Numbered from the stretch's first letter, positions 13,801-26,600 are shown. The stretch: 64,000 bases of DNA from Ectocarpus siliculosus (GCA_000310025.1 FN649741.1:707058-771057); one strand, 5' to 3'. Notes: generated by a model not told the origin, from the letters alone. Translations and numbers: made by a program.

Positions 13801-16800
13801 AGCCTGCCCCCCACCCGGGTGCCTTCTCTCTTTCACCAACACGGTAACGCTGCTACAAGGAAACAACTTGCATTGCCTGTCGAATTGCTGGGTGCAAAAA
13901 GGGCAACAGGTGACCTCCCCCCCCCCCCCCCCCCCCCCACAACCACCATCTCATTTTCCAAACAATCGCTCTCGATGAAAAAAGGTGATCGCGTCGTCCA
14001 ACCACCTGGGCAACAACGACATGCTAAACCTCACCACCAAGAAGACCCTGGGCGCTAAGATGCGAGTCAAGAGCAACATCTTCGCTCCGTGGGAAGAGGA
14101 CATCAACCACGAGGTGGGAAAACGTCTGTTGACGTACGTAAGTAGGATGTGGGGGAGGTGCGGGTTATCCTATGAAGCAACACGCAAGCTGTTGATTCAG
14201 ACACGGTTCTGAAATGTTGCACACAACTACTTCCAACATTTGTTTCCACGTAGACCACTCGATACCCTCAAAACGCCAAAAATATATCTTAGCACGGATT
14301 AATTTGTGGCGCATGAAGGGGGGGGTGATGTGGAGAACAGATATACGGGTGTTACAACCATTGTTGCACATATTACAGTGGACCTAAAAGGATCCGATCG
14401 AACGCAGTATCTTGGTAATGGTTGAACAGCAAGAAACCTGACCAGGGACGCGGACCTTTCTTCAGCTGCACCTGTGGAGGTGAGGAATGCGGGACCCTCG
14501 GTCCTCGCTCCCCTCTCCCCTGAGTGTCTCTCTCTCTCTCTCTTTTCTCTCTCTCTTCCAAGACCTTCTTGTCCTTGCCAAACCTCAACAAAGAGAGAAC
14601 TGCGAGCCCCCGGTTGTGGGCCAAGACTATCTACCACAAACTAGGTCTCCTTACGACAAGGGAAGCCTGCCCTTGCGGACTTTTTTTTTGCGGGCTTTTT
14701 TTTCTTGCGTTACATGTGACTGTACCATACACAACGTGAAGTACGCGTTGCTTGTTGTGTACGGTAGTGCTTGGCAAAACGCCTTCCAGCGAAGGACCTG
14801 GCAAAGAGTGTCGAAACTGGGTTAATTTCGCGGAACCTCTCGCGCTTCAACCATTTCCACGGCCCACCCGGATGGGACAGCTACCGATATCATCTCTGAT
14901 GCTTGTATCGACTCTTGGCATGCTGTTTTCCATACCAATGTTAATGTGCATGATCCAAATTACTCATTTGGCCCCAATCTTGACATTTCACTCCATAACT
15001 TCCATGTGCGCACGGAACGACTTTCCAATTTTCGCATCCACGCAGCACCCACGCTGAAACCGCTGTTGTTTTTGGTTTGGTGTGCGCTTTCTCCGTTAAT
15101 ACGACTTCTTTTTTTTTTTCTCCGTATGACCCAACGAATCCATTTCTATCTACATTGTTTAAGAAAAGAGAAACGAGTAGAAAGATAGATTAGCAGCGTA
15201 TAACGAAAGCTCTGTATTTTTTTTCCCGCGCGCACGTGTGTCTCAGGTGCGCGTGATGTACACGCCCCTCATGGGTGACGAAAAGCGAGACATCGTCGAG
15301 TACACCTCGTTCGGGTTCATGAACTGCGCGCACACCATGCTAACCTACACCCGCGCCATGGACAGCGCCCTCTGCGTGCCCCTCATGATCGACGCGGCCG
15401 TGTGGTGCGACTACTTCGCCCGCGCGGGCGCGCACCAGGGCAGCGTCGCCCGAGCTCTGGCCTACCTCTTCAAGGTACCCGAGGGGGGAGCGCAGGGCGT
15501 CGACCCTGGTTTCTTCAAGCAGATGCGTGCCCTGGAAGAGGAGCTAGAGGCCACGCGGCTGGGAAGTGTGGAGGCGGCGGCGGCGTCTCCCGGAGGGGCG
15601 TCCGCGGTCGGCGGGATGCTGGTGGGGAGGGTGCTGTGCGCCGGGATAAGCTGCCTGGATCTTCAGCTGTGTGGGTCGGGGGGCGGCGGCGAGGGGGGTG
15701 TAGAAACGATCCGAAAGTTCAAGGAGACCAAGTACTGCCCCGGGGGGTCGTGCCCGCAGGCATCGACGGCGTTGGCTAGGCTCGGAGTGCCGGGGGTGGT
15801 GGCGGTGACCAAGATGGGGGCGGACGCCCACGGGGATGAGATGGTTCGACAGGTGAGAGGGTGCGCCTGTCTTATCTGTCCCGCGTGCCGTGTTTTGTTG
15901 CGATCGAGTGGGGCTGCTTGTGTGATGGCATGTTCGGAATGTGGGAGAAAGCGCTTCTTTGGTGCGCGCTTCCCAGTGCGATCTGGTGTTTGTAGACGAG
16001 GCTATCACGGAAATTGTGTCGTGCTTGTTCATCGCGGTATGCATGCCACCGCTGAATGCGGCGAGTACAGCAACAGCAAACCTGCACCTCAGTCAACTGG
16101 TATGTCGTGCGATGCGCTGATTCTACCTTGCATGTCCGAGGCGATGCCGATATAACAAACGTGTGTTGCAGAGGAGTATCACAATTTCGCTTAGACCTTA
16201 AGGGTCGACCTTGTGTGGGCGTACTCCCGTGGTTGCTTGAGAAGTCAAAGGGATGGTTGTGTGTAGTAGGGTAGGGCATTTCATTTTTTGCCAGGTCCGA
16301 CCAACAGCGAACTTTTATCGACCGGGTAAACATCCTATTCATGTGGCACCCCGGCCAACAATACAATCCCACCAGGCCGGTGGCTCGACTCTATCGATCG
16401 TGAAGAAACCGACGTAACCCTATCCCTGATTTTTCTCCAACCGCCGACCCGTCCCAGATGTTAGCCGCCGGTGTGGACTGCTCCCGGGTTATCCGCGACG
16501 CTTCCGTCCAGACGGCTCTCGCGGTGCTGCCCATATTCTCGTCGGGCGAACGAGGCTGCTTCGTTAACCTTGCCGCCAACGACGACCTGTTGGGCGACGA
16601 GGTGGCCGCGGTGCTAAAGGAGGTGGCAGCGGAAGACGGGCCGCCTCTGGCCGCGTTTCACTACGGTTACCCGCACTTCACTAAGCAGGCACGTTTGCTA
16701 CTACCATGTTTCGTGGTTTCATGTAGTATGGCACGATTGACTATGGGTCAGTGTTTGGCCGAGAAAACAAGAGCCGGACGTCCATCGTGGACCCGATTTT

Positions 16801-18030
16801 CACCATTTTCCTGGTATCAATTGCCAGGTGTTTGCTTTACTACAATGTCAGTGAAGTTTCATGTCCATGAAGCGAGCATGCGTGTAATGCGCGCACGAGG
16901 ACGGTGTCCCGCTTCGGACACCTACCAAATTAACCACCCATCCACTGGCAAGACCACTATCACACAATACGGTTGCGTATTCACACATACTCGATAGGCA
17001 AAAAGCAATGCGTGTTTTAGAACGACTCTCTGGAGTGCGATCTCAATCCCACATCAGACGCTGTGGCCATCGCCGTGTTGCCAAAGTAGCCCGTTCCGTT
17101 TGATGCAAGCCTTCTCGTGGCGGTTTGCACTTTCAATCGTCGGGTGGTTGGGCTCCAGCAGAGTTGAGTGCAATGTTTGTCAGACGCAGACACCCCCCCC
17201 CCCCCCCCCGCGCGTCGTGTTGNNNNNNNNNNNNNNNNNNNNNNNNNNNNNNNNNNNNNNNNNNNNNNNNNNNNNNNNNNNNNNNNNNNNNNNNNNNNNN
17301 NNNNNNNNNNNNNNNNNNNNNNNNNNNNNNNNNNNNNNNNNAACCCCCCCCCCCCCCCCCCCCCCCCCCCTCCCGGCTCCAGATCCAAGGGCAAGCACTG
17401 GCGGACGTCCTCCGCCTTCCGCGAAGCCTCCCCGGCTCCCCATTGGTCAGCCTGGACCTCAACGGCGTCGATCCTGGGAACGACGCCCCGACCCGTCACG
17501 CCGCCGTCCTTGAGAAGGCATACCCCTTTGTGGACATCCTCCACGCCAACCTCGAAGAGGCCGAGGCGATCGTGGGACCCTTGGAAACCGGCGACGGCGA
17601 TGCTCGCCTCCGGGCGCTAGCGGAGTGGTTCCTGAGCAAGGGGGTCGCCGTCGTGGCGATCACGGCGGGGGCTAAGGGCTCCTTCACCGCGGTGACGAGC
17701 GACGCCGAGAGGCTGGCCGCGTCCCCGGGCCTGGCGAGGCAGGTCTCGGCGTGGGCGGGCCGGGAGGTCAGGGCGGCCGCTTTCGCGGCAGGGGAGGGTG
17801 CCGCCGTTAACGCTAACGGTGCCGGGGATGCCTTCGTCGGGGGCCTGGTGCTAGCCGCCGCGGCGTGGAGGGAGAGCCTGAGCCTGGAGGAGGCGGTGAG
17901 GTTCGCGGCGCTGGCGGCCCTCCAGCGCGTGGACGAGAGCCTGCGGCAGGCCGAGGACGCGACTAACGCGGCGGAGCTGATGACGGTTGCCAGGGCCGGC
18001 TCGTTGCCGCCCACGCTCCCGCTGAGTTGA
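10821..18030 (+). CDS. Inositol-3-phosphate synthase fused to a PfkB-family sugar kinase
   Basis: Seven exons: 10821-11612, 12423-12563, 13322-13423, 13985-14113, 15247-15852, 16458-16688, 17383-18030; every intron is phase 0; about 882 residues. Residues 1-45 look like a signal peptide ([18 protein letters not shown]) followed by FVPRR and a Ser/Arg-rich stretch. Residues about 86-493 are myo-inositol-1-phosphate synthase: the NAD loop [52 protein letters not shown], lysines in AKMRVKSN and GDEKRD, and the C-terminal [12 protein letters not shown]. Without a stop the same exon 5 enters a PfkB kinase (about 514-882): [42 protein letters not shown] and the anion-hole/catalytic-base motif NANGAGDAF. 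The synthase makes inositol 3-phosphate from glucose 6-phosphate. PfkB enzymes phosphorylate sugars, nucleosides or, in plants, myo-inositol; the substrate here is unknown. Intron 6 starts with GC and contains an N gap, so a small missing exon is possible. Confidence 0.88.
17223..17341. other. Assembly gap (119 N) inside intron 6 of the fusion gene
   Basis: A run of N is bordered by a C run of about 18 on the left (17191-17208) and about 27 on the right (17344-17370). The gap lies just upstream of the acceptor at 17381-17382. The homopolymers probably stopped sequencing. A short exon inside cannot be excluded, though the phase-0 join across it reads sensibly (FTKQ to [10 protein letters not shown]). 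Confidence 0.95.
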
Positions 18031-19163
18031 CGTATTTTGTTTTTCTTTCGGTGTGTGACCCGGGTTTGTTCGTTCAGCGGTAGAACTTGCGTTTTTGTGT
18101 GTTTTGTGTGCAAAAAATAGGCTAATTTTTTCGTCGGCTGAGTTAGTGAGCCCAGCTGGCAGAGGTGTTAGCAAGATACATGCGTTCTTTGCACGGCCGC
18201 GGTTTTGTTGCTGTTGATAGGTAGGCCAGCTAACACGCTGAGCGATGGAGTGCCGACGTGAGTGTGCGATACGCCGCTTATCGTACGAGTTCGCAGTACA
18301 TGTAGTAGAGTTTAGGCTTTTGAGAGATGTAAGGCGGCCAGGAATCCTCAAGCTGTCCTTGTTCATGTCCCGATTCGACGAGGCTTGCAGGGTCGCAAAC
18401 GTGTTGTATTTATGGAAAGCTATTGGTGCAGCTTTTCGAAAGAGATGTGACTGCTTGTCCCAGGAGGTTGGATGCTGGTCATGGGCTGTCCTCCCTTAAA
18501 CTCCCGATCAACACTTGTTAATAAATTAACCATTACATGTACATGTAAACAGTCATCTTGGCTGGCTCGTGCGCACGCACAACTCTACTTTCTAATCTAA
18601 ACCTTCGAGGGGTAAATGTCACAGGCTATACGCACCTCCTCAGCTTTATCTATGCCTCTATCTAACCTGCTAACCAACCTCCACCTGCACCGATGCATCC
18701 CCAAAACATACGTACAGACCCCGTCAAAGAGCTGGGCAATGCAGAACAAAACGGCACAGGGCAATATACTCCGTCTACCGCATTCAACTTTAAAACAGCA
18801 AGGGCCGGAGCTGAAGGCTCACTAACCCATGGCCTACATAAAACGGCAACGAGGCAAGACAATCACAACACAAACGCCTACAATGCACATCTACAAATGA
18901 AATAACCTTGGACACATGGACCCTAGTATTCGCGGGTGGTGTTCGCAGATCGACATTGACCCCCCCCGCCCCCTCCCTTCTGCCCTCTACCGAGAGTACC
19001 CAAACACCGTTTTTTCCGTTGGACTTCAGGGGGTGCCGGGAAAATGGCACACGCCGAGGTTCCCTTCTGAAACAATAACACGGAAAAAGATAAACTAACC
19101 TATTGCCTCGATTTGTGGATGACCTCGCTTGCCGTAAATTAGAGGACCAGATTTCTTCCTCCG
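18031..19163. other. Convergent intergenic region
   Basis: About 1.1 kb lies between the 3' ends of the fusion gene (plus) and the Popeye-like gene (minus). No coding signal is seen. It should hold both 3' untranslated regions. Confidence 0.5.
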
Positions 19164-22100
19164 TCATGTTGAAGGCTGCGTACCGGCCGGTGCCGTCGTC
19201 GAGAGGGGGGTACGGTGACCCGCCGTCGTCCCCTCTTCCAACTGGTCGAGACTCCAGCCCAGTTTCTTCAGCACGCGCATGTGGTGTAGCGAGTCTATGC
19301 CGTTGTTTTGGCGGTGTATCCGAAGCTTTGCTCTGCCCTTGTCGTTGACAGTGCCGTCGCGCAGTACTTCCTTCGCGAGCGCTTCGTACGTCCGACTCGA
19401 AAAATCGTCTTGGTAGCTGCCCGACACGCAACGCGTTACAACGGCGTCACGGAGTTTTGCGCCCCACGGTGGAAGGAAGATAGGCACGGGTACAAAAAGC
19501 CACATTGTAAGGTTCCAGTTTTAAGACTGTCTGGACGAGTTTTAAGCCGTGGATAAGTTAAAAATGGGGGGAGGTACAATTCACACAGCAATAACTTTCT
19601 ATACACATTAACTTGGCCACAGCTATCAAGGAGGCCGGCAACAGGATGATACCGAACCCCGACGTCCTTCTCTCACCCTTGGTCGAACTCCTGGGTACTC
19701 CACCCCGCAGTCTTGAGCTCTGCCGTGTGTGTGGCTTCGTCCACGTTCATGTCTTGCCGCATCTTTTCGAGCTCGTCCTTCTCCATCGTTGTCACGACGC
19801 CATCCACGAGCACCCCCTGCCCACGACATGACAACGGCAGCCATGACGATGACAACGCGGCCATGCAACCACAGGGGGGAGGAGTACGTTTTGACACTTG
19901 AAAAGACATTCGAAATACCCAAGCATACAAGTTCAGCGAGCGTCGGTTCCATCGACGCCGTCCAAGCAAGCACACGAAGCAAGTACCTGAGGAGCACGTA
20001 AGACTGAGCAGGTGCACGTCGGCATGGGAATGAAGTGGACGAAAATGTAGAAGTACAAAATAGTCCAACGCCAGGGTCCCCCAAGAGCGCGGCATAGCGA
20101 CGATCCCGTGTATGCGCGCTATTATCAAGAGACTCCTCATTTCAGCGGGCATTGCTGCTAGGATAAATAGTTGGCACAATCAGTGTGCGAAAGAAAAAGC
20201 TTGACCACACCACCACTACATCGGGTCCCCACTCCAGTCGGGACCGCACTATTGAGGGACCCTGACCGCACCAAGACGGGCGAAGCAGACAGCCGCACCC
20301 AGGCACCCGCACGCAACAAAACAGCTAACTAAACCCGTACCCAAAAGGATACGGCGAAGCCGAACCCACCGTGAGCAACTGCCGGTACTTGACCGCGGGG
20401 TCGTGCGTGTCCACCAGCTTGGACACCATCGCCCTGGCTAGGGCGGCGTGGAATCGGACCGACATGTTGGGATTGTGCGCCAGCAGGTCTCTCAGCTCGT
20501 CGAACTGCCATGACGTCACCTTGGCTCCACCGTGCTTCACTTTCACCTGACATTGTCAAAAACAGCAAGAAACGAATGAGCAAAGGTGGTGATATTTCTA
20601 AGGAAAAGTTAAGGTTCATTGTCGGAGCTAAGGATAACAATCACGAAGACGAGTAAAACGTTAACACTCACCCCGGAAAAATTAATCACTTTTTCTGGTA
20701 TAACATCTTCACACAACGGGCAGTCCCTCTTTGATTGTATATTTTCTAAAAACCACACCCGTTGTGGAGAAATACTTTTTACCCGTGCCTAAAAGGAACC
20801 CCGAAAAATAACAACGACCACTAACCTTCGGAGAAACTTTCGGGCGCGAGACCTCCACTACTGTCTCCCACTGCAGGAAGATTCGGCAGCCAAACCTCGC
20901 CTTCTAGAAACTAAAACCACCCACATACACAAAGCATGCCAGCTTCGGCTTTGTAGGGATGCCATGTCTAACGCTGACAGGATGAAGACGAACAGTGACT
21001 GCCGCCTACTTTTCCAATTGTCCCTGCTTCATGGGGTATATATTGTGCGTCCTGGTCGAACCGCGGGCTCACATTGGCGACAGCGACACAGTCACATACT
21101 GCGGGACCCCTCCCCGATGATCCTTCGCACTCCCTTCGAACGTGCCGAAGAAAGCTCATCTTGACGATCGATGTGGTGGTACGAATGGTAATGGTGTTCG
21201 GAAGGGTGTTTATGTCGTGGCGGAATGATAATGATATGAACCACAGGGAATGACAAGGTGCGGCAAATTTTGCTTTGTGCAACACGTGATCTTTCAAGTA
21301 CGGCGTGAGATGATACAGCGGGAGATGATATGGCGGTTTCGTACCCATACAGTAGATGGTATGGTGCCGGTGACGAGTAGGGCAACTGGAGATGCCATGA
21401 GGAACGACGGCCGCAGCCAAGGCATCGGGTCTTGCACAAAATGTTGGTGGATGGAATGCACGGAAGGAAGTAACTTCGATGTGCGTGTAGTGACCTTGCC
21501 ATCGCAGAAAACAAAAAAAGAAAAAACGGTCACAGGCTAACGCACGACGAAACGCAACAAATGTAAGAGCCCACCAAACAGGTAAGGTCTTCGCGCACCT
21601 CTCCCGCGAATTCTCCCGCCTTCACGGGGGCAATATCGTTGCCGCCCTTGGACACCTGCAGCTCTCCCTCCATGACGAGATACAGCCTCCTTTGCGTCAC
21701 GTCTTGTTCTGCCAGGACATCACCTGCTCGCTCACACGAAAAGAGAAGAGGTTTAGGAAAGCAACGAACGGTATTAATAGTAGGGGTCAAGCACGGACGT
21801 CATGTATAGGAAGGTAGAGGAGGAAGGAGCAGAGGAAGCGAGGGGTGGGGACTTGGGGTGGCTCAAAATACGGGACGGCAAAAATTGCTCAATATTTTTC
21901 GTCATCTCATTTACTACATGCGCAGCTATGAGACCCACCCCTCAGTGACCCCAGAAAACCGAACAAAAGACGATTTTCGAACCATCGTCGTATTTCTAAT
22001 TCTTCCGTTTCACAATAAACGCCAGTTTGTTCTGTTCTACAACAAGAAAAAAAATATGTTATGGTGACCGTCGCTCCCAGTTTAGGACCATCCCTTTCCT

Positions 22101-23607
22101 CTTTCACTGAAGCGCTCCGATCGGGGGACACACAGACAAGAATTCTTCCGTGCGTGGAACATTAAAATCGAAAAGGGTTACGCCTGCCTTCCCTCAAGCA
22201 CACGGCTTTCAACAGAGAGAAAAAACGCCCCTTCCATGTACGCTCCATTGCTGTTGTGGTGTGCATAGGCTAGATAGACGCCTGCCTACGCTTGTGCCAA
22301 GTCCAACTCGTACAAACGCTACCTTTACTTCCCTTGATCTTGATCTCACCTGCGGTATGCCTCGAGTCCTCCGAGATGCCTCTGATTTTCATGAAGTCCA
22401 CCGCGGTTAGTCCTGACTCACGAAACGTCTGTACGGAGCCACCATCGCAACAAGTCGACATGGTTGGGGGTCGCGTTGTTTTTCCGAAGGTAATGAAAAA
22501 CATCAAACAAGAATACGCGAAATCATTTCCCAGCTCTGTGCGTGTTCAAGTTCAGGCCGAGGTCGAATGTGATGTGCGAACGTACGTACGTAAAGACACA
22601 CCGCTCCTGACCAGGCTTTTCATAGCCGCACATGTGCTTCGAATGAACGAAAACTACCAACAACGCCGGGCCGGCAACATAACAAGATAGCGGGTGAACG
22701 TCTGCAAGCAGCGCGGTGCAAGAGGTAAGTGCTTGCTGCTTCGGGGCGTTGCTCTCAAATACCGAGGACGCAACGATCCCATCCCCGGTGATCTCCAATA
22801 GACAAACAACGCCTCCTCCTCCGAGAAACCAAGAAGAATACTGTAAGATCGTAGGAAGGAGCACCTTGTCGTAGAGAGCAGCCGTTTCTTGGTCTTGCCG
22901 CGTAGCGTCGCGCTTCTCCTTGAGCAGGACTCCCGCCATACCGACGTTGATGGCGAGAAACACAAAGTTCCAAGAGATGGGTATCCACAACGGCTGCGGT
23001 CTGTAGTACTGGAACACGATTGATGCCGACACGCCTGCGAACATACACGAGAAGGGAGAGAGAGAGAGAGAGAAAGTAGAACGCTGAATGTTAGTTAGTA
23101 CACCGCCGTACGTGATGTGTGTGTGTTTTGACATGTTTTTTTGTCTCTGTAGTTCCGTCTCATCGGGAAAATCGCCTTCGGTGTCGGTTGGTGAGTGCCT
23201 GGTGCAGGGATCGATCTTAGGGCTCAAGTACTTGTGCCAGATGCCACCGGATCTTTGTTGATCAAGACGAGCAAACGTGACAAACAACAACATCAACAAC
23301 AACGAAAACGAAAACAGTATTACAAGCATGAACAACAACAGCAGCAGCGGGAAGGACCTAACTAACGAGATTAGACGAAGTGAGAGCAGCAGTTTATCAA
23401 CAACCATCAGTTTCTTACGCCAGCAGCACAGAGGTTACAAAATCCCGCCGTCATTCCACCCACTGCCCCCCCTTTCGTCTTACCCGCGGCCGCGTAGACT
23501 CTCAGCGGCAGCAACTCCGTCTCCAAGAAGCCTATCCCCAAGCAAACGAACGACAAGTGCCCGGCCGCCTCGCTGAGAGACATCCGACAGAGGTGTGTGC
23601 CGAACAT
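19164..23607 (-). CDS. Popeye-domain-like membrane protein with cyclic-nucleotide-binding fold and two C-terminal repeat modules
   Basis: Seven exons: 23607-23484, 23034-22865, 22428-22350, 21723-21599, 20546-20370, 19816-19677, 19416-19164. Phases 1,0,1,0,0,2 join cleanly to about 355 residues. The N-terminus has membrane segments (GHLSFVCLGIGFLETELLPL; ISWNFVFLAINVGMAGVLL) placed as in animal POPDC proteins, whose last helix also carries WNxVFLxIN. Next comes ALYDKTFRESG...FMKI, then a cNMP-binding beta-roll: AGDVLAEQDVTQRRLYLVME, GELQVSKGG, AGEFAGEV, AKVTSWQFDELRDLL, and a closing helix. The phosphate-binding cassette is short and lacks the usual arginine. The tail holds two 46-residue repeats (VLVDGVV...GWSTQEFDQG and VLRDGTV...GWSLDQLEEG). 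It is probably a membrane cAMP/cGMP-responsive protein. The start is uncertain: the frame is open upstream of the ATG at 23607 to about 23742, so a further 5' exon is possible. Confidence 0.72.
19281..19816 (-). repeat. Duplicated 46-residue helical module (protein repeat)
   Basis: Copy 1 is encoded by exon 6 (19816-19677) and copy 2 by most of exon 7. Both are 46 residues long with no indel, sharing VLxDGxV at the start, an Arg in the middle helix, then HxxxLKxxGWS and a closing (F/L)(D/E)(Q/E)G. The residues just before each copy also match (KYRQLLT and TYEALAK). The equal length and matching flanks point to an internal duplication. I do not recognise the family. Confidence 0.75.
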
Positions 23608-26600
23608 GGAGATGTCGTGGCGCTCGTTCCAGCGAGGGGAGAGGTGGTGCGGCAAAAACGCCTTAATACCCTCACCCTTTCCGGCGGCGGCGGCGGCAGT
23701 GGCCGACGTGGTCTCCTTGGCGGAGGTGGTGCTGGGTCGGCTGTGTGTAGGCAAGGAGAGGCCAGGAACGGAAAACGAGAAGGTTCATCCGTCCGTGGGC
23801 GTGGTGAATAGGTCGGGTGTGTCTGCTCCAATCTGACAATATCATATCATACGGTACGAGATTCTTACGCGCTCTGGGGTCACGCGCAAACACGTAGAGG
23901 CAGCTCTCGGCCATCCCCAGTAGACTAGGTATTGGTCGTCCCCGCAGCGAACAAGTCGGTGAGTGCTGTAGGGAGAGGATGCTGGCGAATGCGTGCATTT
24001 GGCGTTTTACATCGGATCAATGCAAAGTTGTGCTCGAGGTATCGCTAAAGCCGGCTGAGTGGTAGGGATTAACCGAAGTACTGCTGTGTCGTATCGGATC
24101 CCATCGGAATACAATATCGACACGATGTAGACCGCAGGTGCTTTTGACGGCTGTTCGATGAATAGACTCTTGATACGGCGCGGAATGTACACACGTTCGG
24201 CACGTGTCTGATCTCTGCAATATCCAACACGGATGGTGTCAATGTTGTACATAGTGTTACATACTTCTATACACCGCTCTCGTCCCACCTTCCAATCTTC
24301 CAACACACCTCGCCACCAGCTGGTTCATGCTGCTGATGGATTGACTGCTGTGTCCACATCGTCTACTACTTCGAAGTTCAACGTTACCGGGCCACAACTG
24401 CAGGGGGGAGTGTGCTGTGTGTTTTCGTCCTATTTATTATGGCGAGTGAAACGAAAAATTCCGGGTGTAATATTGGCACAAAGAAGGCGGTAGAGAAACA
24501 CAAGGCACACTAAAGAAACGTTGGCGATTCGCAAAGTAAACGGATGGATTGTAGCAGGCCACGGTACATGGCTGCTGCTATCCTTCTACATTTGTTGTGT
24601 GGGTAGACTATTGTAGAGCGACGCTACTGCTGTGGCTATCTCGACTACCGCACAGCAGGTTGCAGAAGATGTCACACACCCCGGTCTGATTTTCAACGCG
24701 AGATTAAAAGCTCTCTCTGCATCAACATACATATAGCGACGGTGCCAGAAACGGCGGCGTTGGAACCATCGTAGTTGAGAGCTGTCCAACATTGCATCAG
24801 GCGATTGGCATCCTCTTCGATGTGGAGCACTAGAGATTTAAAATTTCGGTCCAAGCGGGTGTGGTATCTGTATGGTAATCGTATCTACTGGCTGTACAGT
24901 ACATGCCGGCGAAAGGTGGAGGAGCAGGTGCTGGCTCTACTTGTGCTTTATGCATCGGCTGCGCACTCGGAGCCGGCCTACGCACGGAAACGTGAAGGTT
25001 CCATGCCGGATGAACCGCAGTACACTAGTCTGCCGACCTCGTTGATAGAGCGTACGGCTACTGCAGACCTTTGAGTTCTGGGGCACACCGCTCATCACAT
25101 ATTTCATCATCATGTCAATCATACACAACAGATTGTCGATCCGGTGTGCTATCCTACCGGGCATTGCGGAGTTTCACGAGTGCGGTATCCGGGAGCGCCC
25201 TGCGTGATGAGAGGAACCCAGCGCCAGGATATTTCCACCTCAGCAACTCAGGCCGGCATCCTCGACGTAAAGTTCCCTGAGCCCACATGAAACTGGTCCT
25301 CTCTGTGTCTGGGTGTGTGCAGCTGCAGCAGTGTGTAGTAGAAGAAGGGTTAGTGTTGCTTCGTCGTGAGGGCACAACAGATGGCAGGGGGACAGGGTAC
25401 CCAAGGGGGCTTTTTCACTTTCACGACGTTCTCCGATCCACCAGCCCAGAGATCATGTTTGTCTACATCTCATGAATCGCTGTAGGTGTTTAGCCTACAA
25501 TGCAGACAGAGAAGGCAGCTGGCAGTGCCTCCCCACACGTACAGCAATACGCAGAAGATGTGTAGGGCCAGACAAAAAGGCAGAGCACCTCATCCTACTT
25601 CATCCATCCGTTCATTCATAGTACATAGGCGAGAAGTCAATAATTAATGTACGGACTATAGTGTAGCAGTCTATTTTCTAATACAAAAAAATTCACGGTC
25701 TAGCTAGCACGGTTGTCTCTTGTATGCACGCATGTATCCGTAGGCGGCAACTTTGACTTTCTATGCGTGACCACCACACCATCCGAGAGATCGCAGCAAG
25801 CAATAGTCTATGACCTTTTGTAGCCTACCTGTAGCATCATCAACAGCAGCCTTCGAGCCCCATCAACTATTGCCAAGATCCTCAAGAACGGCCTTTGGCT
25901 GTTTCCGAGTACGAACTGCAAAGAAGGTTAGTATACGGTTGCACGGCGACGAGTGGTTACAGAGAGACTGAAGATTACCTTTGTTTACGACCACTCATCA
26001 TGCATGCACGCACGTGGTATGATAAAACAGACAGGTCGAGCGAGCACTCACAAAAAAAATACGAGTACATACATACATGGATTGTTGAAGCAGGAACCAA
26101 CACATGGATTGGGTTCCCATCTGTCTCCAAATAAATCCTAAAGGGTTGCGTGCGTGTAGCAGAGTGGGTGAACGAACTACTTGCTTTATGTGTAATACGT
26201 AGATGGCCCGCGCACGACAGCATGACAGTCACCTTGCTTGGTGTATCTACTTGTACCAACAACGAGTAACGAGCAATTGTCGTCGCAAAGTCTTGCCACA
26301 AACACATGGATGGATGGGCATACCGTGGATATACACAGCCCCACAGGCCCAGCGGAACGCGCGGCGGGTACTTTCGGGACCAACCGCGGGGGAGGGAGGG
26401 AAATCATTCACGCGGGGCGGTCAAAATAACAACAACAAACATTGGAGCCCACACTTATTTTGTACTGTAGCTGGCGAGGGGCAATTGGAACGAGTACTGG
26501 GGTGCACAACACCCGGCCCGGCGTTGTTTGCGATGACGCATACCTCGCATTCGCCGTAGTATCATTGGATGTACGTGGCGCCACCACCAACAAATTACGT

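Noticed and set aside
17017-17620. Poly-Pro and poly-Gly frames across the first gap
   Set aside because: They arise from the C runs flanking the N stretch and contain undefined residues.
22523-23407. A 294-codon minus-strand frame as one membrane protein
   Set aside because: Only 23034-22865 is a supported exon; the rest is intron sequence, including a GA repeat, and gives spurious hydrophobic segments.
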